Of a DNA stretch of 64,000 nucleotides, positions 10,496 through 18,477 are shown in pieces (position 1 is the stretch's first letter; the number at the start of each line of letters is the position of its first letter). Made by a program: the position numbers and the translations under genes. The notes under the pieces were generated by a model. It was not told the DNA's origin. It ran no database searches and saw only the letters and a program-made list of their open reading frames with translations. This DNA comes from Aurelia coerulea (Eukaryota > Cnidaria > Scyphozoa > Semaeostomeae > Ulmaridae). The stretch is taken from contig CM076956.1 in the NCBI GenBank assembly GCA_039566865.1, positions 7,699,511 to 7,763,510 on the forward strand. The letters run 5' to 3'.

Positions 10496-13336
10496 CCGTT
10501 CAAGAGCAGGCAATCAGAACTAATTTGATCAAGGCAAAGATAGACAAGACCCAGCAAGAAAGCAAATGCAGAATGTGCGGTCAAGCTGACGAAAGTGTCA
10601 ATCATATTTTGAGCGAGTGCAGTAAGATGGCACAAAAGGAATATAAGCGTCGACAGGACTGGGTTGGGAAGAAGGTGCATTGGGAAGTCAGTAAACGGTG
10701 TGGATTTGATGTTAAAGAGAAATGGTACGAACATGAGCCAGATGCAGTCAGTGAGAACAATGATTTCCACATTCTATGGGATTTCGAAGTACAAACAGAC
10801 CATGTAATTGAAGCGAGAAGGCCTGACATGATCGTGACAGACAAAAAGAAAAATATATGCAAGATAATTGACTTCGCGGTGCCTTTTGATAGCAGAGTGG
10901 ATGCAAAGGAAATGGAAAAAATTGAAAAATATCAAGATTTAGCCGCTAAGAATGATTTGGAACAAACGAGTGAAAGTCATCCCTATCATAATTGGAGCTT
11001 TAGGAACGACTCCAAAACTTTTAAAAAAGAGACTGGAGGACATTGGCATTGAAACGAAGATAGTGGAACTGCAGAAGAGTGCCATCTTGTATTCTGCAAG
11101 GATCCTCAGGAAAGTTCTTGAGATTTGAGGAGACTTGTTGTCACCGAACCTCAAGAAAAATAACTCTACTGACATTTAGACAGTATGCGCTATGACGATA
11201 ATAATAATAATAATGATAATAATCTTTCATATTTATACAGGTTAATTTGTTCAGTAAATAAGATTACTGTTATCAATCAAAGACCTGTATTTTACAAAAT
11301 AAAAGTTGATATCTACAAGAATAAAGTTAAAAATTTACAAGAATAAAAGTTCTATATTACAAGATTAAAATTACAACTGATAAATGGCTAAAAGTCTAGG
11401 TTTGTGTCCTTGCTGGATGCTATAAATTTCAACAATGATGTTTCAGTTCGTAAGTTATCAGGTAGATTGTTAAATATTTTTGCTCCTTGAAACGCGAAGG
11501 TTTTACGTCCAGTTTCTGTCCTAACTTTTGGAATGACCACGCTTTCGTTGTTTTTGCGGGTATTCTTTTTGTGACTGTTCCTTGTAAAATAATTTTCAAA
11601 CGTTTTTGGTGCTATAGTGCTCAAGCATTTAAAAACCTCTAGGGCACATAGTCTGTTTCGAATCTGGTTAATTGGGAGGAGCTTAACACCACTTTTTCGA
11701 TTTCCATTGATGATGCGTATTGCTTGATCTTGAAAGGTTTCAAATCTTTCTTTCTTCGATTGGGTCATGCCGCAGTAGAGCATGACAGGAAGAATCATCA
11801 CTTTGTATATGGTTTCTGCGGTGTGCGGACTGATGTTCTGTCGCACTCGTGATAGTAACTTGATTCTTGATGAAATCAAGGCATTCTGGTTGAAAAAGAC
11901 TCTTTCAATTCTTCATCCTTCCTTATAGATTGGTGGCACATACGCAAAGCCCGTTGTTCTTCCCCCACAAGTGGCCATAGCAGCTATTGGTAAAATTCAG
12001 GTAATTACTATGATTTAATTTTCCGTTGGTTTACAATACAATTGTTGAAAAAACAGCTGATGAATGGCAACGTAAGGCATCCAATGATGAGTCATTTCTA
12101 CTGGGTGGCAGAGAAGACAAAAATTGGCAAACGAAACTTGAAGAGTTGTCTGCAATAAACATCCTTGTTTTTTTTTTCAGTAATTTATTTTGAGTAGGCT
12201 GGAAGTATTTCTAGCTACTTAAAGCTAATCCAAGCCCACTATGCATGCCGCATGTAAGCATGGACCCCTAGTTTAACTCCCTTCCGAAGGACGGCGAGGT
12301 GAGTGGCGAGGTGAGGCCTCCTAGAGGTCACCCATCCGGAGTTTGACCTCACTCGACCGAGTTTAACTTCAATCACCTGATGGAAACTGTATAAGCCGCT
12401 CGGCCACTCACCCCGCGTAAAGGAACCTAGTTGGTTAAGAACCTTCAGACTGACATTGTTACAGCAGACTACCGTTTTACCAGAACCACCCCATACAAGA
12501 ACGCATACTGACTTGCAAAATTGTAGGTTCTAATGTGTGGGTTTTTACTGTGTCTCGAAAAAGACAAGTTAGGCTTCAACTTTACGAATAAACCAGTGCC
12601 CTGACAAGCCAAGCAACTGATGTCACTACAGGGCGTTTCAGACAACATGCAGCCCTCCTTCATTCAGGATTCTTCAGGAAACAGTGATATTTGAATCAAT
12701 TTGAGACACAGGCATACCATCTGAAATTACAACCTATCTTCTTTTCAATGACATCCAGCTTGGGCGTATTAACTGAATTATTCATCACTTAATTTACTTT
12801 TTCGTAAGTAAGGCCTATTTCAGATACCGGAAAATGAATGGGCATTTACATAGTTGAAAATCCATCTTTGTGAGAGCTTATTTTATCATCTTTGATTAAT
12901 GCATCCAATGGGAATAAATTTGCCTTTTCCCTAGCAGGGCATCACCTGAAGTGCTCCTTCTGACCTGTTTTGACGAAATCTGTGAGACTTCAATCCATGT
13001 TTCTCATAGCCAGGATCCTAGCTAGTGAACGAGAAGACCCATTACCCGTTACGCAGGTTAGATCCTTGCATTTTTAGGAACGTTATTCTATATCAGCACC
13101 TCCTAAACTAACATTCAAAGTTTTCTTGTAACTCTTTGAAAATTCAAGTTTCGTCTTGTTTCTTTCAGAGAGTACCAAGGTTTGATCAAAATGGACAGGT
13201 CTATGCTGCAAATATATTTAATATTAGCTGGTCAGCTGATCATAGAGTCATAGAAGGTGCTGTTATGGCAAGATTTTCAAATCTGTGGAAGTCATATATA
13301 GAGAACCCTTCAACAATGCTATTGCAGTTGCGGTAA
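937..13336 (+). CDS. DBT: DBT, lipoamide acyltransferase (E2) of the branched-chain alpha-keto acid dehydrogenase complex; 3' eight exons
   Basis: Joined exons 937-1054, 2896-3107, 3536-3650, 5806-6016, 8862-9012, 9447-9638, 11929-12000 and 13169-13336 give 1,239 bases, 412 residues plus TAA, with consistent phases throughout. In order the product shows the second half of a lipoyl domain (residues 1-39, [15 protein letters not shown]), an acidic linker, the peripheral subunit-binding domain (about 97-137, ATPAVRRLA and [12 protein letters not shown]), a second linker, and the catalytic acyltransferase domain (about 185-412, [35 protein letters not shown]). The family enzyme forms the 24-mer core of the mitochondrial BCKDH complex and transfers branched acyl groups from lipoamide to CoA in Leu, Ile and Val breakdown. 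The transit peptide, the lipoyl-lysine and earlier exons are upstream of the window. The usual catalytic-motif Asp is Glu here (residue 386). Identity is very secure. Confidence 0.95.
1270..1645. mobile_element. Foldback element (MITE) in DBT intron
   Basis: The left end GGCTGGTCTACACTGGGCAA and the right end reading inward GCGGATTTACACTAGACAAA form imperfect terminal inverted repeats of about 36 bp. No clear target duplication was found, so the ends are approximate. Confidence 0.5.
1700..1960. repeat. Inverted repeat around 'ggcctaaaacacttgatcaa'
   Basis: About 38 bp at 1700-1737 (AAATGGCCGAAACAGGCC, then TAAAACACTTGATCAA) recur inverted at 1924-1962. It is probably another small foldback element; the borders are uncertain. 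Confidence 0.4.
2234..2779. mobile_element. TA-flanked foldback element, 546 bp
   Basis: Both ends read inward as C(G/T)GGGTGTCCCAAAAAAAGTA and are flanked by TA (2232-2233 and 2780-2781). TA duplication and GGGTGTCCCA termini suggest a non-autonomous Tc1/mariner-type element. There is no transposase. It lies in the intron between the first two visible DBT exons. Confidence 0.7.
2896..3107 (+). CDS. DBT: DBT exon: acidic linker and start of subunit-binding domain
   Basis: Acceptor tacag ends at 2895 and donor gtgagt starts at 3108. Together with the base carried over from the previous exon it gives 71 codons. It begins [15 protein letters not shown], a flexible Asp/Glu- then Pro/Gln-rich linker, and ends [16 protein letters not shown], the first helix of the peripheral subunit-binding domain that docks E1 and E3. 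Confidence 0.93.
3536..3650 (+). CDS. DBT: DBT exon: rest of subunit-binding domain
   Basis: Acceptor ttcag ends at 3535 and donor gtaaca starts at 3651. It encodes [20 protein letters not shown], then LHYLEN and a Pro-rich linker. The [13 protein letters not shown] signature is typical of E2 subunit-binding domains. It ends with one base of a split codon (Val). Confidence 0.92.
4062..4407. mobile_element. Nested foldback element, about 345 bp
   Basis: The end CCATTGGTGAGTGTAT and its inverse ATACACTCACGAATGGG bracket arms of about 75 bp that include TCGAGTTTGAGGCGGC on the left and its inverse on the right. It has no coding capacity. Confidence 0.55.
4446..5024. mobile_element. Mutator-like non-autonomous element, 579 bp, 9-bp TSD (TAGACTGATT family, copy A)
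   Basis: It starts TAGACTGATTGCAAG and ends CACGAAATAGTCCCAG when the right end is read inward after TAGACT. The flanks actgaccat (4437-4445) and gctgaccat (5025-5033) match at 8 of 9 bases. The same element lies inverted at 30841-31411. A 9-bp duplication is typical of Mutator-like elements. It contains a GTT-rich microsatellite near 4970-4995. Confidence 0.7.
5806..6016 (+). CDS. DBT: DBT exon: linker and start of catalytic domain
   Basis: Acceptor tgcag ends at 5805 and donor gtatgt starts at 6017. It codes an Ala/Pro/Thr linker, then [20 protein letters not shown] and [14 protein letters not shown], the opening of the acyltransferase domain. It ends with two bases of a Gly codon completed by the next exon. 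Confidence 0.92.
6058..6169. repeat. Hairpin (near-perfect inverted repeat), 112 bp
   Basis: GGCAGTAGTTTTGGTCGGCG on the left pairs with CGCCGACTAAAACTACTGC on the right, continuing to GCATGCTCT/AGAGCATGC near the loop. A diverged relative of one arm occurs at about 25085-25160. It is probably a miniature foldback transposon. Confidence 0.6.
6464..6810. mobile_element. Foldback element, 347 bp, ends AAGGGCGCCTACCTTGTAGG
   Basis: The inverted ends are over 25 bp and almost perfect. The flanks gattcgttc and gattcattt agree at 7 of 9 positions, compatible with an old 9-bp duplication. The interior has no open frame of note. Superfamily uncertain. Confidence 0.65.
6830..7028 (-). mobile_element. 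tRNA-derived SINE-like element
   Basis: On the minus strand a tRNA-like head occupies about 7027-6961, with a box A-like TGGCTCAGTGGTA and a box B-like GTTCGAGTTCCCG at normal spacing. An unrelated body follows, running to about 6830. It does not fold as a convincing tRNA gene (poor acceptor pairing), so I call a SINE rather than a tRNA. Confidence 0.5.
7097..7588. mobile_element. TA-flanked foldback element, 492 bp
   Basis: The ends CCGGGTGAGTCAAAAAAAAG and CCGAGCGAGTCAAAAAAAGT (read inward) are flanked by TA (7095-7096, 7589-7590). Long internal arms (GGACCAGAATGGAA and its inverse) make nearly the whole element a hairpin. Tc1/mariner-type by TSD. Confidence 0.7.
7975..8665 (+). mobile_element. 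LINE 3' fragment ending in (ATT)n
   Basis: An open frame at 7986-8435 encodes the C-terminal end of a non-LTR reverse-transcriptase polyprotein ([41 protein letters not shown] and FNELPL are typical of this region). A stop, an AT-rich 3' tail and an ATT microsatellite (8588-8660) follow, as expected for a LINE tail. The catalytic palm is missing, so the copy is dead. It lies within a DBT intron. Confidence 0.8.
8588..8660. repeat. (ATT)n microsatellite
   Basis: An uninterrupted run of about 24 ATT units directly follows the LINE fragment and is probably its tail, expanded. Confidence 0.9.
8862..9012 (+). CDS. DBT: DBT exon: catalytic domain, CoA-side region
   Basis: Acceptor ctag ends at 8861 and donor gtacaa starts at 9013. 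It encodes [20 protein letters not shown], then [20 protein letters not shown] and [16 protein letters not shown] followed by a helix and FPVLN is the conserved core of the branched-chain E2 catalytic domain. Confidence 0.92.
9447..9638 (+). CDS. DBT: DBT exon: catalytic domain core
   Basis: Acceptor gttcag ends at 9446 and donor gtaagg starts at 9639; 64 whole codons. Visible motifs are [31 protein letters not shown] and [13 protein letters not shown], all standard E2 acyltransferase blocks. Confidence 0.93.
9639..10440. other. DBT intron stretch without recognised features
   Basis: After the donor at 9639 I see only AT-rich intron with an A/C-rich patch near 9810-9880 and no element ends. 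Short open frames at 9999-10249 look like chance. Confidence 0.5.
10446..10493. repeat. (AAT)n microsatellite
   Basis: About 16 AAT units. It makes artificial poly-Ile and poly-Tyr runs in the frames that cross it. Confidence 0.9.
10495..11225 (+). mobile_element. LINE 3' fragment with zinc knuckle and restriction-like endonuclease domain (R4/Dong/NeSL-like)
   Basis: The frame encodes [20 protein letters not shown] (a C-C-H-C knuckle), then [27 protein letters not shown] and [12 protein letters not shown] with a following D and IIDFAVP is the pattern of the C-terminal restriction-like endonuclease of the R2/R4/NeSL group. A frame break near 10940-10965 cuts the end; the downstream frame continues in another phase to a stop near 11127. 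A (GATA/AATAAT) tail closes it at about 11225. It is a dead, 5'-truncated copy in a DBT intron. Confidence 0.75.
11195..11900 (-). mobile_element. LINE 3' fragment, minus strand
   Basis: The minus frame 11879-11388 encodes the end of a non-LTR polyprotein: [51 protein letters not shown] and [11 protein letters not shown]. It is the same kind of domain as at 7986-8435 but a different, diverged family member. Its AT-rich 3' tail runs down to the AATAAT repeat near 11195-11225, shared with the preceding + strand fragment. It sits only about 30-50 bases upstream of the 72-bp DBT exon. Confidence 0.75.
11929..12000 (+). CDS. DBT: DBT exon: short catalytic-domain exon
   Basis: Acceptor tatag ends at 11928 and donor gtaatt starts at 12001; 24 whole codons. 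It encodes [20 protein letters not shown] and GKIQ, matching the conserved IGGTFAKPVI..PPEVAIGA block of DBT. It is only 72 bases and is easily missed without the flanking exons. It sits just downstream of a minus-strand LINE fragment. Confidence 0.92.
12240..12425 (-). mobile_element. Possible SINE with tRNA-like head
   Basis: The minus strand begins GGGGTGAGTGGCCGAGCGGC, like the box A of tRNA-Leu/Ser. About 70 bases later it has GGATGGGTGACC, which resembles the internal control region of 5S rRNA. The combination suggests a composite SINE. The ends and origin are uncertain. Confidence 0.4.
12659..12815. repeat. Dispersed repeat, copy 1 (second copy 14033-14310)
   Basis: The core (GATATTTGAATCAATTTGA, then GACATCCAGCTTGGGCGTAT) is found again at 14033-14310, where it has been split by a small palindromic insertion. 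It is a diverged element of unknown class; nothing in it looks coding. Confidence 0.55.
13169..13336 (+). CDS. DBT: DBT last exon: catalytic motif and C terminus
   Basis: Acceptor tttcag ends at 13168 and TAA is at 13334-13336. It encodes [18 protein letters not shown] and then [37 protein letters not shown]. The His of the DHRxxDG acyltransferase motif is at 13241-13243. The Asp position is GAA (Glu) at 13253-13255. The length and the Leu-rich end match DBT. Confidence 0.93.
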   Translation, partial: RVPRFDQNGQVYAANIFNISWSADHRVIEGAVMARFSNLWKSYIENPSTMLLQLR

Positions 13337-13344
13337 TATTGTGA

Positions 13345-13975
13345 TTTGTATGGAGTGTAACAAGGACAGATTTTGTAACACAATAGCATGAGATGCTTAT
13401 CTTGACACCTGAATTCAAAGCGATTGGTGGCTGCAGATAAAGGAAATACTCTCAAACATAAATTGAAAACAAACAAAGCCACGAAAGTTTCTCTGAAACC
13501 CAAGTAGCTAGCGCGCTTGTTGCGCATTTCAGAAATTCTTTTCAAGATCAAACATGAGCATATATCGAAAGAAGAAGGATATATCTACACATCTACCTCG
13601 GGCATTTTATTTCTTTGGTTCAGAAGCTGAGCAGTAAGTGTTTTAATTACACGTAAAAATAAGAGAATTGAATCGCCTCCCAATCGGCTTTTGAATTAAA
13701 TAAATTAAATGCCCGTGGCAGATGTGTAGATATATCCTTCTTCTTTCGATTCATGCTCATGTTTGCTCTAAAAATAATTTCTGGAATGCACAATGAGCGA
13801 GCTAGCTACCTTGGTTTCAGAGAAACTTTTGCGGTTTTGTTTGTTTTGAATTACGGGTTGAGAGAATTTCCTTTATCTGCGATCGCTAATCGCTTTGAAT
13901 TGCGTGTCAATCAAAATCAACTCGTGCTATTGTTTTACCAAATCTGTCCTTGTTATGGAGTGTGATTTTGTAATG
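13345..13975. mobile_element. Large foldback element just downstream of DBT, about 630 bp
   Basis: The left arm (about 13345-13610) and the right arm (about 13695-13975) are inverse copies over roughly 270 bp, with GAAGAAGGATATATCTACAC near the loop. Each arm, read outward, holds an open frame of about 65-70 codons with a shared motif RASYLGFRETF. A third arm-like copy lies at about 25875-26100, where the frame is broken. It may carry the DBT 3' UTR end or simply lie after it. Confidence 0.65.
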
Positions 13976-14032
13976 GCATACTCAAGCTTAGCTATACGGG
14001 GTGTTTCATAAAAACGCAAACCGACCTTATTT

Positions 14033-14310
14033 GAGATTCGTCAGGAGATTGTGATATTTGATTTGAATGAATTTGACGCATACCACCTGAAAGCTAGACT
14101 GATTACGATTGAGTCCTCTACCACCCACCCACCCTACTCGCTCATACTAGTATGAGCGAGTAGGGTGGGTGGGTGGCAGCGATTACTAGGACTCAATCAT
14201 AATCAGTCTACCTGAAAGCACCATCTATCTTCTTTCCAATGATATCCAGGTTGGGTGTATCAAATGAATTGTTTATCACGTAATTGTCGTTTTCGCAGAA
14301 GTGTCCATCT
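14033..14310. repeat. Dispersed repeat, copy 2, split by a 116-bp insertion
   Basis: It matches 12659-12815 on both sides of the insertion at 14095-14210. The 5' flank reads GGGGTGTTTCATAAAAACGC, resembling the terminal sequence of the TA-flanked foldbacks. Confidence 0.55.
14095..14210. mobile_element. Palindromic Mutator-like MITE, 116 bp, perfect 9-bp TSD
   Basis: The whole element is one hairpin from TAGACTGATTACGATTGAGT inward to the centre ATACTAGTAT. It is flanked by cctgaaagc at 14086-14094 and 14211-14219. The terminal TAGACTGATTA is shared with the elements at 4446-5024, 30841-31411 and 32725-32875. The interrupted repeat proves it is an insertion. Confidence 0.85.
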
Positions 14311-15025
14311 GAAAGCTAAGGTACTGCTAACAGGTGCCCTTTTGCTAAGTGACCATTCTTGAACACTGTTTCTCCTTGAATCTCGAATGGTTCCTTTTTC
14401 CCCCTTGGATTTCTCCCTTTTCCCCTTGAATCGTATGAATTGAACTATGCTCGTTGGCCTGCTAATTTCTAGGTTTTTTTAAATTCAAGGTCTTATCATT
14501 TAGCCGATTTTGTTGCAAATTCGTATTTAAAGTACCCATGTTCTCTCTGTCAGCAGAAGTTGTTTTGTTTTAGTTTTATAGTCAAATGTGGATATAACAT
14601 TGAGAATGGCTTCAAGTTAGAGGAGATTGGAGGTCCCATGAGTAATACGGCCCCCTGTGCGTTGGCCTGCTCATCGCTAGGTTTTGTTTTTGAAATTCAA
14701 TGTCTCATCATTTAGCGAAATTTTTTGGAGATTCGTATTTAAAGTACTTATGTTCTAAATCATATATTATTTATGAATTCTGAGACTTGAAATATATTTT
14801 TGCGGTGATGATCTGCTGCAACTTAACGGGGCAACACAATAGTTCCATTCCATCTTCGTCCAAATTTCTGGGACGCGAAGATAGACTGTTCACACGGGAA
14901 AGGGAACGATGGCGTCTCAGTTTTTGTTTCTGTTCTAACGGGGATGCAATAATTTCATTCCGCAATAGTTTCTTCGGTCGTTTTCGTTATTTACTAGTAA
15001 CAACAACACACACGCAAAAGTCTTA

Positions 15026-15443
15026 GGCCCCGTTCACGATGCACCGTTTTTGTACAGTACAAAAACAGAGAGCAAAACCTCCGCTTTTATGAAAGTGTTC
15101 ACACTGATCCGAACAAAAACGGAACAAAAGCGGAGGTTTCGAAAACGCTATCAAAAGTGGATATCCACAGAAACGGAGGCTTTTAAAAACGCACTTGATC
15201 AATGTTAACGCGCAAAAACGGAATTTTTTGAAAACGCTCTAATATTCAGCAATGAGTTTCACAAAACCGAACCAATGTGAACGCACGAAAATGGATATGT
15301 ATTTGTAATCATGTGGCTCAATGTGAATGGACAAAAACTGATGTTCTTTCCCCTTTTTTTCGTACAAAAACGGAGCAATGTGAACGGGTATCTTCAATGC
15401 ATCATACGGATCATAACAAAAACGTAGCAAGGTGAACGGGGTA
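15026..15443. mobile_element. Foldback element with GGCCCCGTTCAC ends, possible TTA TSD
   Basis: It begins GGCCCCGTTCACGATG and ends with the inverse GTGAACGGGGTA, with TTA just outside on both sides. The interior is a set of degenerate AAAAACGGA-type motifs in both orientations. A 3-bp TTA duplication fits PIF/Harbinger, but this is tentative. Confidence 0.55.
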
Positions 15444-15524
15444 TTATTGTTCTATTTTTGAGCCATTTCAGCACTTGATTACATAGCCTGCTTGCAGACT
15501 CGACTGATTTGTTTTTAGAGATGT

Positions 15525-15685
15525 TTCTCCTACACTAAATGGCGCCTTCGCACGAGAAATAGACACAGAAGGAAAACAAGTCGATATATCACGAACGAAA
15601 TGATGAATTAGGATAGGAATAACTCGATGTTATGTGTCGATATCGTCGAGCTTTTCTTAGATTCAGCATTTCCTTCAGCCCGTGG
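15525..15685. repeat. Half copy of the foldback found at 42085-42420
   Basis: It shares TAGACACAGAAGGAAAACAA and GTCGATAT followed by ATTCAGCATTTCC with the right arm of the element at 42085-42420. Only one arm is present here. Confidence 0.55.
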
Positions 15686-15734
15686 ATATATGCAAGATTT
15701 GTGTACCTACCTGTAGATTCCTCCTTGGTTTTCA

Positions 15735-15990
15735 CCATCACGGAGACGAGGTAGTGCATCTGTCAAACTCTTTCCTCGACTGTGTGGCTCTCTTTGCATG
15801 TTCAATTGACACGCCTAGTAGGGATGATATCTTTATCCATGGGTCTCTGTAATATCCTCTGGTTGCCTTTGCAAACATATTTTTCTTTGTCAACACAGTG
15901 TTCTCACCTCTGCAGATATGTCCTATGTAATTGAGGTACTGTCTGTTAATGTGGTTTTTGAGTGGTTGTGCTCCTGCAATCTGTTGTATT
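15735..15990 (-). mobile_element. LINE ORF2 C-terminal fragment, minus strand
   Basis: The minus frame encodes PLKNHINRQYLNYIGHICRG, then KATRGYYRDPW and further residues ending at 15738. An arrangement of I..RQL.Y.GH..R followed by a basic RG(R/Y) segment is typical of the C terminus of RTE/CR1-type LINE proteins. It lies right next to the tail of the SINE at 16012-16206. Confidence 0.55.
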
Positions 15991-16011
15991 CGATCATTTG
16001 TGTATACAATG

Positions 16012-16206
16012 CTGAAGGTGAAGGTGAAGGTGAAGTTGCGTTTTTCAGCGCCAAGCGCTGGGATCACAGAAATAGAGCAGACCTAATCGAGTCCGCGACC
16101 CCTTGTCATGACGCTCAAGTGGTGGGGTCCTACCGGGAATCGAACCCACTCCGCCTGACTGTTCTGGCTGCAAAGTCAGAGGATTACACCACTGCACCAC
16201 AACACC
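16012..16206 (-). mobile_element. tRNA-derived SINE with (CTTCAC)n tail
   Basis: On the minus strand the head starts GGTGTTGTGGTGCAGTGG (box A-like) at about 16206 and has a near-perfect box B GGGTTCGATTCCC (complement of 16135-16147). A body of about 95 bp follows, then a CTTCAC repeat tail down to 16012. TTCACC is also present just upstream of the head. The layout of tRNA head, body and simple tail defines a SINE. Confidence 0.7.
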
Positions 16207-16345
16207 TTCACCTGAAATCTTCTTCATTCTCATTATTGTTTCCTTTCCGTCTCCAACCACCCCGTACCATCCCTCTCAGACATTTTATCCAGCATACTTC
16301 CAGGTTTTTCATTTCCTGTTCGTTGTAAACATGAAAGTTACTACA

Positions 16346-16522
16346 TAAAACCACGAGCGTAAGGACACCAAGAGTGTGTATCACTGTGAAAGTTTTATTA
16401 GTAGCAAACCACCTTAAACAATTATTTTTGTGTGGTTTTTAACTTATTTTTACTTGGCTCGCTACTGATAAAACTTTCACAATGATACACACTCTTGGTG
16501 TCCTATCGCTCATGATAAAACC
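16346..16522. repeat. Hairpin element, about 175 bp
   Basis: ACACCAAGAGTGTGTATCA (from about 16366) pairs with its inverse near 16480-16500. The arms are about 53 bp and the loop about 55 bp. Confidence 0.65.
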
Positions 16523-17782
16523 TTGTGGTAAAAGCAAATTGATTGATAAGGAAGAATGATAGTGCAACATAGTCGAATGAGAGGGTTGTTTTGTTACTTA
16601 TGTTAATAACCAAAGATATTTTTCCTATTTTGCCCAAACCAAAAAGTTGATGAGAGTCACTTCATTTTTTGATGGCACAGATAAAAAGAAAATTAGAGAA
16701 GAATATTTTGAAAAATTGGGTATAGAACGTAGTACCTATCAATCTGTCACAGCTTGAGAAAAAATTTAAATATCAAAGAATTTGTTAAGCATATCTGATG
16801 AAGAAAAGAACAATACAGATTCTTGCAAAATTTATTTATCCGTCTGAATCTAACAGAAAACTGTTACATCAAAACCAAATTCATAAAAATAGTCTTATCA
16901 AGTTGTTTTCCTTGTTATTTCATTTTGTTTATTTGTTTTGTTTGTCTGCTCGCATGCTGTTTTACATTATTGTCGTTATGTCATTGTTACTTTTATTTCC
17001 ATTTCAAATATCAATGTTAATGCGCAATTTGCCGAAGACGGAGAAGGCAAATGATTATGACTCTTGTTTTACGTAGATTTCGTTGATTTATATGTAAATT
17101 ATAATCTACCTGTCGTCCTGTAATACTGTAGTAGATGAAAATATTGAAACTGACAAAAATTGAAATCGTTACTCAAGACCACACGTTTGCTCTGATCCCT
17201 CCCGTGTACTTACAGTTTCAATCAGTTACAAGGTTCAGGTTCGTCGCCAGGGATATCAAGCAAATGCGGCCAAAATTTCATCGCAAAATTGCCGCTGAAC
17301 TTTCATTCCTGAGTAGGGTGTCGGCGGTGGTATCAGACAATTAAGGAATACAAAATTTTTGCGAGAAAAATTAGTCACAGGCAAAACCAAAATTTCCCGG
17401 TAAAAGAACGGATATTTTGGCTTATTTTCTCAAAACGTTTAGCTATCAACTTTGTCTGCTGCTTGCCTTTGGCAATGGGCTTTTAAATGATTAAATGCAG
17501 ATATTGGCGGTGGATTTCGGACAGTGGCCAACAAATTTCATTTTTGATATTTACTCCATCCATATAGACCCTTCTGCTTTATTCTATTTACAGTGTTGTG
17601 CAACATTTGTTTTCTATTTTAATTCTTGAATCCCTCACGGATGCATGGTTCTCGCAATGATGCTCCAGAGAACTCCAGGTTACCCTGGGTGCTAGAGTAA
17701 AAAGTTTAAGATATTCATTAAGGGAATATGAAAATCCAAATAACATTTCAGATTGGAAATTTATTCACCCTTTTCCAGCATA
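16523..17782. other. Intergenic stretch without recognised features
   Basis: AT-rich sequence with a few open frames (for example 16798-17076 and 17135-17344). They lack Kozak context, splice partners or recognisable domains and look like chance. No element ends seen. Confidence 0.5.
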
Positions 17783-18283
17783 GGGATCAAGTCTTTCAAA
17801 TCTTTAAAAAGGTGGGTGTAAAATTATATTCCATTTTTCTTTGAATTGAATGGCTTGAAAGGAACTTATAGTACTTTGCTGTAAATCTGCCGTGGAAATT
17901 TGTTGATGTCTTGAGTTGTTTTCAAAATGGCGGCAATTCAATGATTTTTGAAAAAATTTGATGGAAAATTTTGAAAACATTTAAATCATCGTAAATCCTA
18001 AACCAAAGGAGGAAAAAGCATATAACTTCCAAGAAAACAATATTTTATGATGGCCTACAGTATGGTGAAAAGCAGAAATCAGTATCTCTTCTGGTTTAGG
18101 ATTTAGAAATTTGATGACGTCATAGCCTTAAATTTGATAAATGCCGCCATTTTGAAACTAATCCAGATATCAACAAATTGCCAAGGCAGATTTACAGTAA
18201 TAATGCTAAGTTTCTTCCAAGCCATTTAATTCGAGCGAAACCGTAATAGAATTTTACACCGACCTTTTTAAAGATTTGAGCCC
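17783..18283. mobile_element. TA-flanked MITE (GGGCTCAAATCTTTAAAAAG family), about 500 bp, complete copy
   Basis: The ends GGGATCAAGTCTTTCAAATC on the left and GGGCTCAAATCTTTAAAAAG on the right read inward, with TA outside each (17781-17782, 18284-18285). The interior includes GATGACGTCATAGCC and TGCCGCCATTTTGAAAC. Partial copies are at 26930-27253, 49428-49800 and 55395-55540. Probably Tc1/mariner-type. Confidence 0.75.
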
Positions 18284-18477
18284 TATGTTCCCTTTTCCAA
18301 AATGATATAATGGTGTCCGAAAACCACCGCAATGAACTTTAAAGACCAGTTGCTAAACACCCAATTTCTTACATTGTTTACAATTTTGTTTCGTATGGTA
18401 ACGGATTCATTCAGACTATCGAAGCAAGGCATCGTGTGTGCAACAGATGAAGCAACTGGTTTAGCGTGATCTACGAT

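Noticed and set aside
10345..10770. Minus-strand frame with a Tyr run as a gene
   Set aside because: The Tyr run is the AAT microsatellite read backwards, and the rest is antisense to a LINE fragment.
16798..17076. 92-codon hydrophobic frame as a small membrane protein
   Set aside because: AT-rich background favours Phe/Leu/Ile codons. There is no conserved motif, no splice context and no neighbours.
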